Shown piece after piece: positions 7,517 through 16,439 of a stretch of DNA of 64,000 bases (positions within the stretch are counted from its first letter, which is position 1; each line of letters opens with the position of its first letter). Source of the DNA: Xanthobacter sp. NM-25 (GTDB lineage Bacteria > Pseudomonadota > Alphaproteobacteria > Rhizobiales > Xanthobacteraceae); contig NZ_JACBFS010000002.1 of NCBI RefSeq assembly GCF_022138605.1, positions 310,001-374,000 of the forward strand. The letters are read 5' to 3'. Position numbers and translations under genes: made by a program. The notes below the pieces were generated by a model. It did not search any database. It was given only the letters and a program-made list of their open reading frames with translations, and was not told the origin of the DNA.

Positions 7517-8809
7517 ATGACCGACATCGCGACCCGCGTCTATAACCACACCTGGAAGATCGACCCCATCATCCGCTCGGTGCTCGACACCGATTTCTAC
7601 AAGCTGCTGATGGGTCAGCTGATCTTTCGCCGCCATCGCGACACCCGGGTCACCTTCGGCATCCACAACCGCACCGCCCGCATCCGCCTCGCCGACATCA
7701 TCGACATGGGCGCCCTGCGCGAGCAGCTGGACCACGTGCGCACGCTCAGTCTCAGCCGGGGCGAGAGCACCTGGCTGCGCGGCAACATGTTTTACGGCCG
7801 GCGCCAGATGTTCGCCCCCGATTACCTGGCCTGGCTGGAGGACTTCCGCTTTCCCGACTACGCGCTGGAGAAACGCGAGGGGCAGTATGAGCTGACCTTC
7901 GAGGGCCCGTGGCTGGAAACCACCATGTGGGAGATCCCGGCCCTCGCCATCATCAACGAGTTGCGCTCGCGCGCCGTGCTGAAGGACCTCGGCCGGTTCG
8001 AGCTGCAGGTGCTCTACGCCCGCGCCATGACCCGGGTGTGGGAAAAGGTGGAGGCGCTGCGCGCCCTCGCCCCCATCAATATTGCCGATTTCGGCACCCG
8101 CCGCCGCCATGGATTCCTGTGGCAGGAGTGGTGTGTCGCGGCCCTGAAGGAGGGGCTCGGCGCCGGCTTTCTCGGCACCTCCAACTGCCTCATCGCCATG
8201 CGCCACGAGATGGAGGCCACCGGCACCAACGGCCACGAGCTGCCCATGGTCTATGCCGCCCTCGCCGATGACGACGCGGCGCTACGGGCGGCGCCCTATC
8301 GGGTGCTGTCGGACTGGCAGCAGGATTACGACGGCAACCTGCGCATCATCCTGCCCGACACCTATGGTACCGCCGGCTTCCTCGCCCACGCCCCCGACTG
8401 GGTGGCGCGCTGGACCGGCGCCCGCATCGACAGCAAGGACCCCATCGAGGGCGGCGAGGAAATGATCCGCTGGTGGCAGGCGCGGGGGGAGGATCCGCGC
8501 GAGAAGCTCGCCATCTTCTCCGATGCCCTCGACGTGGCGGAGGTCACCCGCATCCACGCCGCCTTCCAGGGCCGGGTGCGCCTCGGCTTCGGCTGGGGCA
8601 CCCTGCTGACCAACGATTTCCGCGGCCTGGTGGCCGATGGGGCGCTCGATCCCATCTCCATCGTCTGCAAGGTCATCGCCGCCAATGGCCGGCCTGCGGT
8701 GAAGCTCTCCGACAACCCCACCAAGGCCATGGGCCCGGCCGATCTCGTCGCCCATTACCGGCATGTGTTCGCGCAGGAACAGCAGCCGGCCCGGGCGGTG
8801 CTGGTTTAG
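7517..8809 (+). CDS. pncB: nicotinate phosphoribosyltransferase
   Basis: 430 residues. It joins nicotinate and PRPP to give nicotinate mononucleotide, the entry of the Preiss-Handler NAD salvage pathway, in the cytosol. Family marks are DTDFYKLLMGQ near the N-terminus, the phosphorylatable histidine in GTNGHELPM (H240), the FGTRRR motif near residue 195, and the PRPP-side motif GFGWGTLLTND. Length is normal for bacterial PncB. Reading frame is open about 26 codons upstream, but MTDIATRVYNHTWKIDP is the natural start. The next gene, apt, is convergent and also uses PRPP. Confidence 0.96.
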   Translation: MTDIATRVYNHTWKIDPIIRSVLDTDFYKLLMGQLIFRRHRDTRVTFGIHNRTARIRLADIIDMGALREQLDHVRTLSLSRGESTWLRGNMFYGRRQMFAPDYLAWLEDFRFPDYALEKREGQYELTFEGPWLETTMWEIPALAIINELRSRAVLKDLGRFELQVLYARAMTRVWEKVEALRALAPINIADFGTRRRHGFLWQEWCVAALKEGLGAGFLGTSNCLIAMRHEMEATGTNGHELPMVYAALADDDAALRAAPYRVLSDWQQDYDGNLRIILPDTYGTAGFLAHAPDWVARWTGARIDSKDPIEGGEEMIRWWQARGEDPREKLAIFSDALDVAEVTRIHAAFQGRVRLGFGWGTLLTNDFRGLVADGALDPISIVCKVIAANGRPAVKLSDNPTKAMGPADLVAHYRHVFAQEQQPARAVLV

Positions 8810-8857
8810 AGCAGCAGCTGCGCCGCCCCGCCGTGGTGGCTCATGCCGGCGGCACGC

Positions 8858-9394
8858 TCAGTGGCCGGCGAACGAAACCAGACTGCGCACCGGCACGTCG
8901 AGGTCCCGCAGCTTCTGCGCGCCACCGAGATCGGGCAGTTCGACAACGAAGCAGGCCGCCAGCACCTGCGCGCCGCATTGGCGCAGCAGCTGCACCGCGC
9001 CGATGGCGGTGCCGCCGGTCGCCACCAGGTCATCCACCAGCAGCACCGGCTCGCCGGGTGCGATGGCATCCACGTGCATCTCGATCTCGTCGTGGCCGTA
9101 TTCCAGCGCATAGGCCATGCGCACCGTCTCGTGCGGCAGCTTGCCCTTCTTGCGGATCGGCACGAAGCCCGCCGACAATTGATGGGCGACCGCGCCGCCG
9201 AGAATGAAGCCGCGCGCCTCGATGCCCGCCACCTTCGCCACGCGACCGCCGGCGAACGGCTGAACCAGCTCGTCCACCGCCCGGCGGAAAGCGCGCGGGT
9301 TGCCGAGCAGGGTGGTGATGTCGCGAAACAGAATGCCGGGCTTGGGATAATCGGGAATGGTCCGGATCGTGGCGGCGAACTCATTGGGCGTCAT
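8858..9394 (-). CDS. apt: adenine phosphoribosyltransferase
   Basis: 178 residues. It salvages adenine to AMP using PRPP. The N-terminus IRTIPDYPKPGILFRDITTL is typical of Apt, the GIEARGFI segment follows, and the PRPP loop is VLLVDDLVATGGTA. I start at the ATG giving MTPNEFAATIR; frame is open 16 codons further, but that stretch is low-complexity and overlaps the petC terminator. Downstream, it converges on pncB. Upstream, it follows petABC on the same strand, and the strong terminator between them argues for separate transcription. Confidence 0.96.
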   Translation of the reverse strand: MTPNEFAATIRTIPDYPKPGILFRDITTLLGNPRAFRRAVDELVQPFAGGRVAKVAGIEARGFILGGAVAHQLSAGFVPIRKKGKLPHETVRMAYALEYGHDEIEMHVDAIAPGEPVLLVDDLVATGGTAIGAVQLLRQCGAQVLAACFVVELPDLGGAQKLRDLDVPVRSLVSFAGH

Positions 9395-9440
9395 GACGGT
9401 CTCCGGAGCGAATGAGGCCGGCGCGGCCGCGGCGACCCTC

Positions 9441-9470
9441 AAAAAGAAAAAGGGCCCTCGCGGACCCTTC
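9441..9470 (-). terminator. Rho-independent terminator of petABC
   Basis: On the minus strand, AAGGGTCC and GGGCCCTT pair over 8 bp (one G-U) around a GCGA tetraloop, followed by TTTTTCTTTTT. It lies 25 bp past the petC stop, the expected place for the end of the bc1 operon. Confidence 0.88.
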
Positions 9471-9494
9471 TTCGTGCGTGACGTCAGGGCGACC

Positions 9495-10331
9495 TCAGTG
9501 AGGCACCTTGGACCACACCTTCTTCTTGGTGAAGTACAGCAGGCCTGACAGGACGATCAGGAAGATCACCACCTGGAAGCCGATGCGCTTGCGCGCATCG
9601 AGATGGGGTTCGGCCATCCACATCAGGAAGGCGGAAACGTCCGTGGCATACTGGTCGACCGTCTGCGGCGTGCCGTCGGTGTATTCCACCTGGCCGTCGC
9701 TCAACGGAGCCGGCATGGCGATCTGATTGCCCGGGAAATACTTGTTGTAGTGCAGGCCCGACTGCACGTGCACGCCTTCCGGCGGCTCGGCATAGCCGGT
9801 CAGCAGCGCGTGGATATAGTCCACGCCGTGCTCCTGATACTGGATGAAGGCGTCGGTCACGAAGCCGGGGAAGCCCACGTGGTAGGAGCGGGCCTTGGCC
9901 AGCACCGACATGTCCGGCGGCAGCGCGCCACCGTTGGAGGCGCGGGCGGCCTGATCGTTGGGGAACGGCGCCGGCCAGTGATCCGACAAGCGACCGGGCC
10001 GCTGGAACATGTCACCGGAATCGTTGGGACCATCGGTGATCTGGTATTCCGCGGCGATCTGCTTGGCCTGTGCCTCGCTGAAGCGGGGACCGCCCGGCTG
10101 CACCAGATTGCGGAAATAGAAGAAGTTCGCGGAATGGCAGGAGCTGCACACTTCCTTGAACACCTTGAAGCCGCGCTGCAGCTGCGCCGTGTCATACATG
10201 CCGAACGGGCCGGCAAACGACCAGCTGAGCCGCGCCGGGCGGTCATCATGACCGCCCTCCGCCGCCGAGGCGGGCGCCGCAAACAGCAGCGCTGCCGCGG
10301 CCGCACCGAAGAGAATGCTACGAATGGTCAT
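9495..10331 (-). CDS. petC: cytochrome c1 of the bc1 complex
   Basis: 278 residues. A Sec signal peptide (LFGAAAAALLFAAPASAAE, cut near residue 23) exports it to the periplasm. Heme c is bound at C-S-S-C-H (residues 62-66), the distal ligand is probably the Met of NQIAMPAPL, and a C-terminal helix (VVIFLIVLSGLLYF) anchors it to the membrane. It passes electrons from the Rieske centre to soluble or membrane cytochrome c. The start at 10331 follows the petB stop by 20 bp. In some rhizobia and relatives petB and petC are fused (fbcH); here they are separate genes. Confidence 0.96.
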   Translation of the reverse strand: MTIRSILFGAAAAALLFAAPASAAEGGHDDRPARLSWSFAGPFGMYDTAQLQRGFKVFKEVCSSCHSANFFYFRNLVQPGGPRFSEAQAKQIAAEYQITDGPNDSGDMFQRPGRLSDHWPAPFPNDQAARASNGGALPPDMSVLAKARSYHVGFPGFVTDAFIQYQEHGVDYIHALLTGYAEPPEGVHVQSGLHYNKYFPGNQIAMPAPLSDGQVEYTDGTPQTVDQYATDVSAFLMWMAEPHLDARKRIGFQVVIFLIVLSGLLYFTKKKVWSKVPH

Positions 10332-10351
10332 GCTGTTCTCTCCGCCCCGGG

Positions 10352-11629
10352 TCACTTGGTCTCGGGGGCGGCCGCACCGGCCACCACCGTCGCGCCACCC
10401 TTCGCGTGCCTCGCCAGCACCGCGTCGGCGATGGAGGCGGGCAGCGGCTTCGGCTTCTCCACGAAGCCCAGCAGCGGCAGAATGATGAGGAAGTGAACGA
10501 AATAGTAGACCGTGAAGATGCGCGACACGATCACATAGATGCCTTCGGACGGCTGCGAGCCGAGGTAGCCGAGGCCCACCGCCACCACCGCGAAGATCCA
10601 GAAGAAGATGCGGTACATGGGCCGATAGCGGGCTGAGCGCACCTTGGAGGTGTCGAGCCAGGGCAGGAAGGCGAGCACCGCGATGGCGGCGAACATGGCC
10701 AGCACGCCGCCCAGCTTGTCCGGGATCGACCGCAGGATGGCGTAGAAGGGCAGGAAGTACCATTCGGGCACGATATGCGCCGGCGTCGACATGGGGTTCG
10801 CCGGGATATAGTTGTCCGAATGCCCGAGGTAGTTCGGGATGTAGAAGATGAACCAGCAGAAGAAGAGCAGGAACACGCAGGTGGCGAACACGTCCTTCAG
10901 AGTCGCGTAGGGCGTGAAGGGCACGGTGTCCTTGCTCACGCTCTTCACGTCGATGCCGTCGGGATTGTTCTGGCCCACGTGGTGCAGCGCCCAGATATGC
11001 AGGCCAACCACGCCGGCGATCATGAACGGCAGCAGATAATGCAGCGCAAAGAAACGGTTCAGGGTGGGATCACCGACCGAGTAGCCGCCCCACAGCCACT
11101 GCACGATCACCTCGCCCACCACCGGAATGGCGGAGAACAGGTTGGTGATCACGGTGGCGCCCCAGAACGACATCTGGCCCCAGGGCAGCACGTAGCCCAT
11201 GAAGGCGGTGGCCATCATCAGCAGGTAGATGATGACGCCGAGGATCCACAACACCTCGCGCGGTGCCTTGTAGGAGCCGTAATAGAGGCCGCGGAAGATA
11301 TGGATATAGACGGCGATGAAGAACATCGAGGCGCCGTTGGCGTGGATGTAGCGGATCAGCCAGCCGTAATCCACATCGCGCATGATGTGCTCGACGCGGG
11401 CGAACGACACCGGCGCATAGGCCACATAGTGCATCGCCAGCACGACGCCGGAGACGATCTGCACCACCAGCATGAAGCTGAGGATGGCGCCGAAGGTCCA
11501 GAAGTAATTGAGATTCTTCGGCACCGGGTAAGCGATGGCGGAAGAATGGACCAACCCGACGATCGGCAGGCGGCTCTCGAACCACTGCGCGACCTTGCTC
11601 TTGGGCTGGTAGGTGGAGTGTCCTTCCAT
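10352..11629 (-). CDS. petB: cytochrome b of the bc1 complex
   Basis: About 425 residues, the quinone-oxidising and quinone-reducing membrane subunit with eight helices. Visible marks are the Gly-rich helix ending SGVVLAMHYVAY, the histidines of helix B and D (HANGASMFFIAVYIHIFRG and FALHYLLPF), and the Qo-site motif PEWYFLPFYAILR. I start at ATG 11629 (MEGHSTYQPKS); a TTG three codons earlier is also open. Between petA and petC, same strand, short spacers: a classic petABC (fbcFBC) operon. Confidence 0.97.
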   Translation of the reverse strand: MEGHSTYQPKSKVAQWFESRLPIVGLVHSSAIAYPVPKNLNYFWTFGAILSFMLVVQIVSGVVLAMHYVAYAPVSFARVEHIMRDVDYGWLIRYIHANGASMFFIAVYIHIFRGLYYGSYKAPREVLWILGVIIYLLMMATAFMGYVLPWGQMSFWGATVITNLFSAIPVVGEVIVQWLWGGYSVGDPTLNRFFALHYLLPFMIAGVVGLHIWALHHVGQNNPDGIDVKSVSKDTVPFTPYATLKDVFATCVFLLFFCWFIFYIPNYLGHSDNYIPANPMSTPAHIVPEWYFLPFYAILRSIPDKLGGVLAMFAAIAVLAFLPWLDTSKVRSARYRPMYRIFFWIFAVVAVGLGYLGSQPSEGIYVIVSRIFTVYYFVHFLIILPLLGFVEKPKPLPASIADAVLARHAKGGATVVAGAAAPETK

Positions 11630-11667
11630 GGGATCCAACCTTTATTGAGTTCAGCGACGGTCGAGCG

Positions 11668-12195
11668 TCAGCCGATCACGATCTTCGTATCGGAAGTGAA
11701 AGCGTAGGGCGGCAGCGCCAGGTTGAGCGGCGCGGGTCCCTGCCGGATGCGGCCGGAGGTGTCGTAGACCGAGCCGTGGCAGGGGCAGAACCAGCCGTCG
11801 TAGGCGCCCTGGTGGCCCAGGGGCACGCAGCCGAGATGGGTGCAGATGCCGATCACCACCAGCCATTCGTCCTTGCCCGGCTTCACGCGGTCGGCGTCGG
11901 GCTGCGGATCGCGCATGGAGGCGAGATCGGCCTTCTGGGCCTCCTCGATCTCCTTCTTGGTCCGGTGAGAGATGAAGATCGGCTTGCCGCGCCACTGCAC
12001 GGTCACGATCTGCCCCTCGGCGATGGGAGAGATATCCACCTCGGTGGTGGAGAGCGCCAGCACCGAGGCATCGGGCTGGAGCTGGGAGATGAAGGGCCAC
12101 ACCATGCCGGCAACGCCCACCGCGCCCACCGCTCCGGTCGCGATGTAGAGAAAGTCCCGACGCGATGCCTTCTGTGACGTCTCCGTATGTGCCAC
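11668..12195 (-). CDS. petA: Rieske iron-sulfur protein of the bc1 complex
   Basis: 175 residues. A twin-arginine signal-anchor (RRDFLYIATGAVGAVGVAG) is followed by the periplasmic Rieske domain. 2Fe-2S ligands are C118 and H120 in CTHLGC and C137 and H140 in CPCHGS; C123 and C139 form the stabilising disulfide. The start codon is GTG. It is first in petABC. PetP/PetR-type regulators, which control bc1 genes in Rhodobacter capsulatus, lie some 22 kb away in this window rather than next to it. Confidence 0.96.
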   Translation of the reverse strand: MAHTETSQKASRRDFLYIATGAVGAVGVAGMVWPFISQLQPDASVLALSTTEVDISPIAEGQIVTVQWRGKPIFISHRTKKEIEEAQKADLASMRDPQPDADRVKPGKDEWLVVIGICTHLGCVPLGHQGAYDGWFCPCHGSVYDTSGRIRQGPAPLNLALPPYAFTSDTKIVIG

Positions 12196-12454
12196 GGCGC
12201 TGATCCCCGTCTATGGTCTGCCCGCCGCTCGCACCGGGATCCTCACCATTTGGGCTCAGACATCTGCGGGCGAATGTGGCGGGTCAGTGAAGCCACAAGT
12301 GTCCATCTTCGAGCGCCTCTAATTGCACCCCCGCCCGATCTTGTCCAGATGATGGCCATGCGGCACGCAGCCCATTCGTATGACGACGCAAGGTCAGCGC
12401 GCCGATGATGGTGCCATAAAACCTCCCGAATTTCCGTTTCCGAGAGCCTGTTTC

Positions 12455-12916
12455 ATGATCCTCGCGCTCTACTGCCCCGACATTGCGCAAAACGCGGGCA
12501 CCTGCCTGCGCACCGGCGCCTGCTTCGGCGTGCCCGTCCACATCATCGAGCCCACGGGCTTTCCCCTTGGCTCCGCAGGGTTTCGCCGCGCCGGCATGGA
12601 CTATATCGACGCCGTCGAGTGGCATCGGCACACCACCTTCTCACATTTCACGGAGCAACTGCATGCACGGCGGCAACGCCTCGTCTTGTTCACCACACAG
12701 GCCGAACAAATGTTCACCGATTTCCGATTTTCACCCGATGATGCCCTGCTGTTCGGCCGGGAATCGGCCGGCGTCCCGGCCCATGTCCATGCGGCAGCCG
12801 ATGCCCGGGTCACCATTCCCATGCGGCCGGGGCTGCGTTCGCTGAACCTCGCGGTGAGCGCGGGAATCGGCCTGGCCGAGGCGCTGCGCCAGACCCGCGG
12901 CTTTCCAACCGGCTGA
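12455..12916 (+). CDS. trmL: tRNA (cytidine/uridine-34-2'-O)-methyltransferase TrmL
   Basis: 153 residues, SPOUT fold. It methylates the 2'-O of the wobble base of tRNA-Leu isoacceptors. The start ILALYCPDIAQNAGTCLRT, the middle LLFGRESAGVP and the knot NLAVSAGIGLAEAL are all characteristic. I choose the ATG that gives MILALY, the canonical N-terminus; an ATG 75 bases upstream would add 25 poorly conserved residues. It is divergent from petABC and followed by hemF 63 bp later on the same strand. Confidence 0.92.
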   Translation: MILALYCPDIAQNAGTCLRTGACFGVPVHIIEPTGFPLGSAGFRRAGMDYIDAVEWHRHTTFSHFTEQLHARRQRLVLFTTQAEQMFTDFRFSPDDALLFGRESAGVPAHVHAAADARVTIPMRPGLRSLNLAVSAGIGLAEALRQTRGFPTG

Positions 12917-12979
12917 GACCGCGCCATGGTGCCCGCCGCTACCCGGCCGCGATGCCCTGAAGGGCCAGAAGGAACAGAT

Positions 12980-13897
12980 ATGACCGCCGACACCGCCGCC
13001 CACGACCCCGCCCTCGCCGAGCGTCAGGCCCACGCCCGGAGCTGGTTCGAGGCGTTGCAGGGCCGCATCATCGCGGCGTTCGAGCAGTTGGAGGACGAGG
13101 CCGCCGCCGATCTCTATGGCGCGGAGCCCGGGCGGTTCGCCCGCACCCCCTGGGCCCGCACCGACCATTCCGGCGTGCCCGGCGGCGGCGGCACCATGGC
13201 GCTGATGAGCGGGCGGCTGTTCGAGAAGGTGGGGGTCCACACCTCCACCGTGTTCGGCACCTTCGCCCCCGAGTTCCGCGCCCAGATTCCCGGCGCCAGC
13301 GAGGATCCGCGCTTCTGGGCCTCGGGCATCTCGCTGATCGCCCACATGGCCAATCCCCATGTGCCGGCGGTTCATATGAACACCCGCTTCGTGGTCACCA
13401 CCAAGGCCTGGTTCGGCGGCGGGGCCGATCTCACCCCGGTGCTGGAGCGCCGGCGCAGCCAGGAGGATCCGGACACCCGGGCCTTCCACGCCGCCATGGC
13501 GAGCGCCTGCGCACCCCACAAGGTGGCCGATTACGACCGCTACAAGGCCTGGTGCGACGAGTATTTTTTCCTGAAGCATCGCAATGAGATGCGGGGTATC
13601 GGCGGGATCTTCTACGACTATCTGGACAGCGCCGCCCAGGGCACCGGCGACTGGGCCGCCGACTTCGCCTTCACCCAGGATGTGGGGCGCGCCTTCCTCG
13701 ACATCTATCCCCGGCTCGTGCGCGCCAACATGGCCACCCCCTGGACCGCCGCCGATCGCGAGGAACAGCTCATTCGCCGCGGCCGCTATGTGGAATTCAA
13801 CCTGCTGTACGATCGCGGCACCATCTTCGGGCTGAAGACCGGCGGCAATGTCGACTCCATTCTTTCCTCCATGCCGCCGGTGGTGAAGTGGCCGTGA
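12980..13897 (+). CDS. hemF: oxygen-dependent coproporphyrinogen III oxidase
   Basis: 305 residues. It converts coproporphyrinogen III to protoporphyrinogen IX with O2 during haem synthesis. Characteristic segments are GGGGTMALMSGRLFEKVGVH, PHVPAVHMNTRFV, WFGGGADLTP, GIGGIFYDYLD and the end RGRYVEFNLLYDRGT with GLKTGGN. AAGGA is well placed before the ATG at 12980. The product haem serves the nearby cytochrome bc1 genes, though there is no operon link. Confidence 0.96.
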   Translation: MTADTAAHDPALAERQAHARSWFEALQGRIIAAFEQLEDEAAADLYGAEPGRFARTPWARTDHSGVPGGGGTMALMSGRLFEKVGVHTSTVFGTFAPEFRAQIPGASEDPRFWASGISLIAHMANPHVPAVHMNTRFVVTTKAWFGGGADLTPVLERRRSQEDPDTRAFHAAMASACAPHKVADYDRYKAWCDEYFFLKHRNEMRGIGGIFYDYLDSAAQGTGDWAADFAFTQDVGRAFLDIYPRLVRANMATPWTAADREEQLIRRGRYVEFNLLYDRGTIFGLKTGGNVDSILSSMPPVVKWP

Positions 13898-13963
13898 TGG
13901 CAGCGTCATCAAGCCCCGCTAAGGCTTTCTCCGCACAGCCCCACGGCAAGCGGAGAGACAGCC

Positions 13964-14188
13964 ATGGCGTTCAACGCGGGAGACATCGTTCAGCTCAAGT
14001 CCGGCAGCCCGGCCCTCACCGTGGTCGAGGTGATTGGCGCTGACGTCAAGCTGGTCTGGTATGCCGACGAAGTGGGTGAGTTCCGTAGCGAAACCCTGCC
14101 CGAGGCGGCCCTGGAGATCCTCGACCTGACGGATTTCGAGGACGAGGAAGAGGACGGCGAGACCGAAGCCGAAGCCGACGAGGACTGA
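13964..14188 (+). CDS. DUF2158 (YodC-like) small protein
   Basis: 74 residues. The first 40 match the DUF2158 pattern: MAFNAGDIVQLKSGSPALTV, then VKLVWYADEVGEFRSETLPEAAL, a small SH3-like beta barrel. The last 20 residues are almost all Asp and Glu. Function is unknown; such proteins are small and cytosolic. It stands 66 bp after hemF on the same strand, possibly co-transcribed. Confidence 0.85.
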   Translation: MAFNAGDIVQLKSGSPALTVVEVIGADVKLVWYADEVGEFRSETLPEAALEILDLTDFEDEEEDGETEAEADED

Positions 14189-14196
14189 GCCCCTCG

Positions 14197-14228
14197 CCCG
14201 AACCTGTTCGGGCCCGGCTTTTCCGGGC
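14197..14228 (+). terminator. possible double-hairpin terminator after the DUF2158 gene
   Basis: Two adjacent perfect 6-bp hairpins: CCCGAA/TTCGGG with a CCTG loop, then GCCCGG/CCGGGC with a CTTTT loop. There is no long T-run after them. They separate the plus-strand DUF2158 gene from the convergent CCA-transferase gene, so they may serve either direction. Confidence 0.4.
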
Positions 14229-14263
14229 GCGGCGTCGCCGCGTCCGCACCTTTTATCCCCGCC

Positions 14264-15502
14264 TTAATCCCCGCTCGCCAGCACCTGCGTCACCAGCGCG
14301 GCGCAACTGTCCGCATCAAGGGGGAAATCGGCGGCGATCCACGCAGCCTCCACCCGGGCCAGGGCCTGCCCCAAGGCCCGGCCGGGGCGCAGGCCGCGGG
14401 CCATCAGGTCGGCAGCGGTCACCGGCAGGCGCGGCGAGGTCCAGCTCTGCGCCATCGCCAGCAGCCGGGCCGTCTCGCCCCGTCGCTGCGGATCGCGGGC
14501 CGCGCTCAACAGCGCCCGGTCCCGCGCCGTCTCCACACCCGCGCGATAGAGGAAGGCCCGCAGATCACGCTCCGGCGCCCGCGCCTGCGGCACCGGCGGC
14601 TGGGCGGCGGCCAACGCCTCCAGATGCCGGGTTTCTCCATTGGAGAGGCGCAGCCGTTCGCGCAGGCGCATCACGCTGTCGCCCGTCCAAAGCGCCAAGG
14701 CGGCAAGGCGGCGCATGGCCTCCGGTGCCACGTGGGCGGTCGCTTCCTCCGCCACCAGATGGTCGAAGGCGGCCAGATCGGCGATGCCAGCCAGAAGCGG
14801 CTGCAGCAGGCCGGTGTCGCTCATCACCCGTAAGGTCTCCGCCGCCCCCTCGGCCACCAGCAGCTTCAAGAGCTCCGCCCGCACCCGCTCACGGGAGAGG
14901 CCGGCGAGCCCGGCCCGGCCGCGGATGACTGCGCTGAGCGCGGTCGGGTCCACCGGACCTGCCCCATAGGCCGCATGAAAGCGGAACAGCCGCAGAATGC
15001 GCAGATAATCCTCGGCGATCCGCGCTTCGGCAGCGCCGATGAAGCGGACCCGGCGCGCTCTGAGATCGGCGAGCCCCCCCACCAGGTCGATCACCCGCCC
15101 ATCGGCATCGGCATAAAGGGCGTTGATGGTGAAATCCCGCCGCGCCGCGTCATGCGCCCAGCTGCGGCCGAACCGCACCACGGCGCGGCGTCCGTCGGTC
15201 TCCATGTCCTCCCGCAGGGTGGTGACCTCATAGGCCGCATGGTCCACCACCACCGTCACGGTGCCATGGTCGATGCCGGTGGGCACCGGCTTGAGGCCGG
15301 CCGCCTGGGCCCGCCGGCTGACCTCCTGGGGTAGCGCGGTGGTGGCGATGTCCACATCGGTCACCGGCCGGTTGAGGAGGGTGTTGCGCACCGCGCCGCC
15401 CACCACCCGCGCGGTCTCGCCATCGGCATTCAGCACATCGAGAAGCCGGCGCAGGCCGTGCCGCTCCCAGAAGGCGGCCCCGGCCAGGGCGGGCGCGGTC
15501 AT
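14264..15502 (-). CDS. cca: CCA tRNA nucleotidyltransferase / poly(A) polymerase-like
   Basis: 412 residues, class II nucleotidyltransferase. The head domain has GGAVRNTLL and DVDIATTALP (metal-binding Asp-X-Asp), then RFGRSWAHDAARRDFTINALY, FIGAAEARIAEDYLRILRLFRF, followed by the helical tRNA-binding body. It adds or repairs the CCA end of tRNAs. It is last in a minus-strand unit DUF1285-Nudix-DUF6111-cca, overlapping the DUF6111 stop by four bases. The class II head cannot by motif alone be separated from poly(A) polymerase I; the alphaproteobacterial context favours CCA addition. Confidence 0.9.
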   Translation of the reverse strand: MTAPALAGAAFWERHGLRRLLDVLNADGETARVVGGAVRNTLLNRPVTDVDIATTALPQEVSRRAQAAGLKPVPTGIDHGTVTVVVDHAAYEVTTLREDMETDGRRAVVRFGRSWAHDAARRDFTINALYADADGRVIDLVGGLADLRARRVRFIGAAEARIAEDYLRILRLFRFHAAYGAGPVDPTALSAVIRGRAGLAGLSRERVRAELLKLLVAEGAAETLRVMSDTGLLQPLLAGIADLAAFDHLVAEEATAHVAPEAMRRLAALALWTGDSVMRLRERLRLSNGETRHLEALAAAQPPVPQARAPERDLRAFLYRAGVETARDRALLSAARDPQRRGETARLLAMAQSWTSPRLPVTAADLMARGLRPGRALGQALARVEAAWIAADFPLDADSCAALVTQVLASGD

Positions 15503-15759
15503 TCAAAATGCCCGGGAACGAAGGTGCCGTCGCGGGTCTGCGCCGGCACATAATGGCTGCCGGGCGGCGCGCTGCGCCCCCCCTCGAACAGCAGGAGGCC
15601 GGCCACCACCAGCGCCAGGGCGGCCACCACCAGCGCCACCAGCGCCCGCGGCGACCAGTGCCTGGGCACCACCGAGCCCTTGGTGGCGATGAGCAAGGCG
15701 GCATAGAGCACGAACGGCGTGAGAAACAGCGCCAGTTCCACCAGGATGGTCCGCAGCAT
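15499..15759 (-). CDS. DUF6111 family small membrane protein
   Basis: 86 residues: two predicted membrane helices (TILVELALFLTPFVLYAALL and ALVALVVAALALVVAGLLLF) followed by a short soluble tail ending VPAQTRDGTFVPGHFE. It resembles the alphaproteobacterial DUF6111 family, which typically sits in exactly this place between a Nudix gene and the CCA transferase. Its ATG shares one base with the Nudix stop, and its stop overlaps cca. Function unknown. Confidence 0.82.
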   Translation of the reverse strand: MLRTILVELALFLTPFVLYAALLIATKGSVVPRHWSPRALVALVVAALALVVAGLLLFEGGRSAPPGSHYVPAQTRDGTFVPGHFE

Positions 15760-16439
15760 CAGGCGTAGACCCGTTCGTAGAGGTTGCGCAGCATGCCGGC
15801 GGTGGCGCCCCAGATGAAGCGCCCCTCGAACGGCATGGCATAGTAATGGCGCAGGGTGCCCTTCCATTCCCGCGACTGGCGCTGGTGGTTGGCCGGGGTC
15901 ATCAGGAAGTCGAGCGGCACCTCGAACGCCTCCTCCACCTCCGCCGGATTGAGGGTGAGCGCGTAGCCGGGGTCCACCAGCCCCACCACCGGCACGATCC
16001 AGAAGCCGGTGCCGGAGAGATAGCCATCGAGATAGCCGAGGTGCCGCACCCAATGGGCATCGAGCCCCACCTCTTCCTGGGCCTCCCGCAGGGCTGCGGC
16101 CTTCTCGTCCGCATCGCCGGGATCGACCCGGCCACCGGGAAAGGCGACCTGCCCGGCATGGGTGGAGAGCTTCGACGAGCGCAGGGTCAACAGCACCGCC
16201 GGATCGGGCCGGGCGATGATGGGCACCAGCACGGCGGCATGGCGCGGCGGCGCCGTGGGGGCGAGGCCATCGAGGCTGGGCTGCAGGGCATGGTCGCCAT
16301 TCACGGCGCCGAATGCCCCTTCCGCATAGGGTGGCGGCGGCACGGCGGACAGGCCATGGGCGGCGCGGTCGAGGAAATCCGCCAGCGGTGAGCCGGGCGG
16401 CGCGGTGCGATGGGGAAACGTCACGACAGGCACACTCAT
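15759..16439 (-). CDS. Nudix hydrolase, CoA pyrophosphatase-like
   Basis: 226 residues. The UPF0035 signature LLTLRSSKLSTHAGQVAFPGG precedes the Nudix box, GRVDPGDADEKAAALREAQE followed by EVGL, with the catalytic REAQEE glutamates. This subfamily (NudL-like) cleaves CoA and its derivatives to 3',5'-ADP and phosphopantetheine; substrate here is inferred from the signature only. It overlaps the DUF1285 gene upstream by four bases and DUF6111 downstream by one. Confidence 0.9.
   Translation of the reverse strand: MSVPVVTFPHRTAPPGSPLADFLDRAAHGLSAVPPPPYAEGAFGAVNGDHALQPSLDGLAPTAPPRHAAVLVPIIARPDPAVLLTLRSSKLSTHAGQVAFPGGRVDPGDADEKAAALREAQEEVGLDAHWVRHLGYLDGYLSGTGFWIVPVVGLVDPGYALTLNPAEVEEAFEVPLDFLMTPANHQRQSREWKGTLRHYYAMPFEGRFIWGATAGMLRNLYERVYA

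Noticed and set aside
13911..13930. Terminator after hemF
   Set aside because: Only a 5-bp AAGCC/GGCTT stem with a few Ts; the DUF2158 gene may be read through from hemF.
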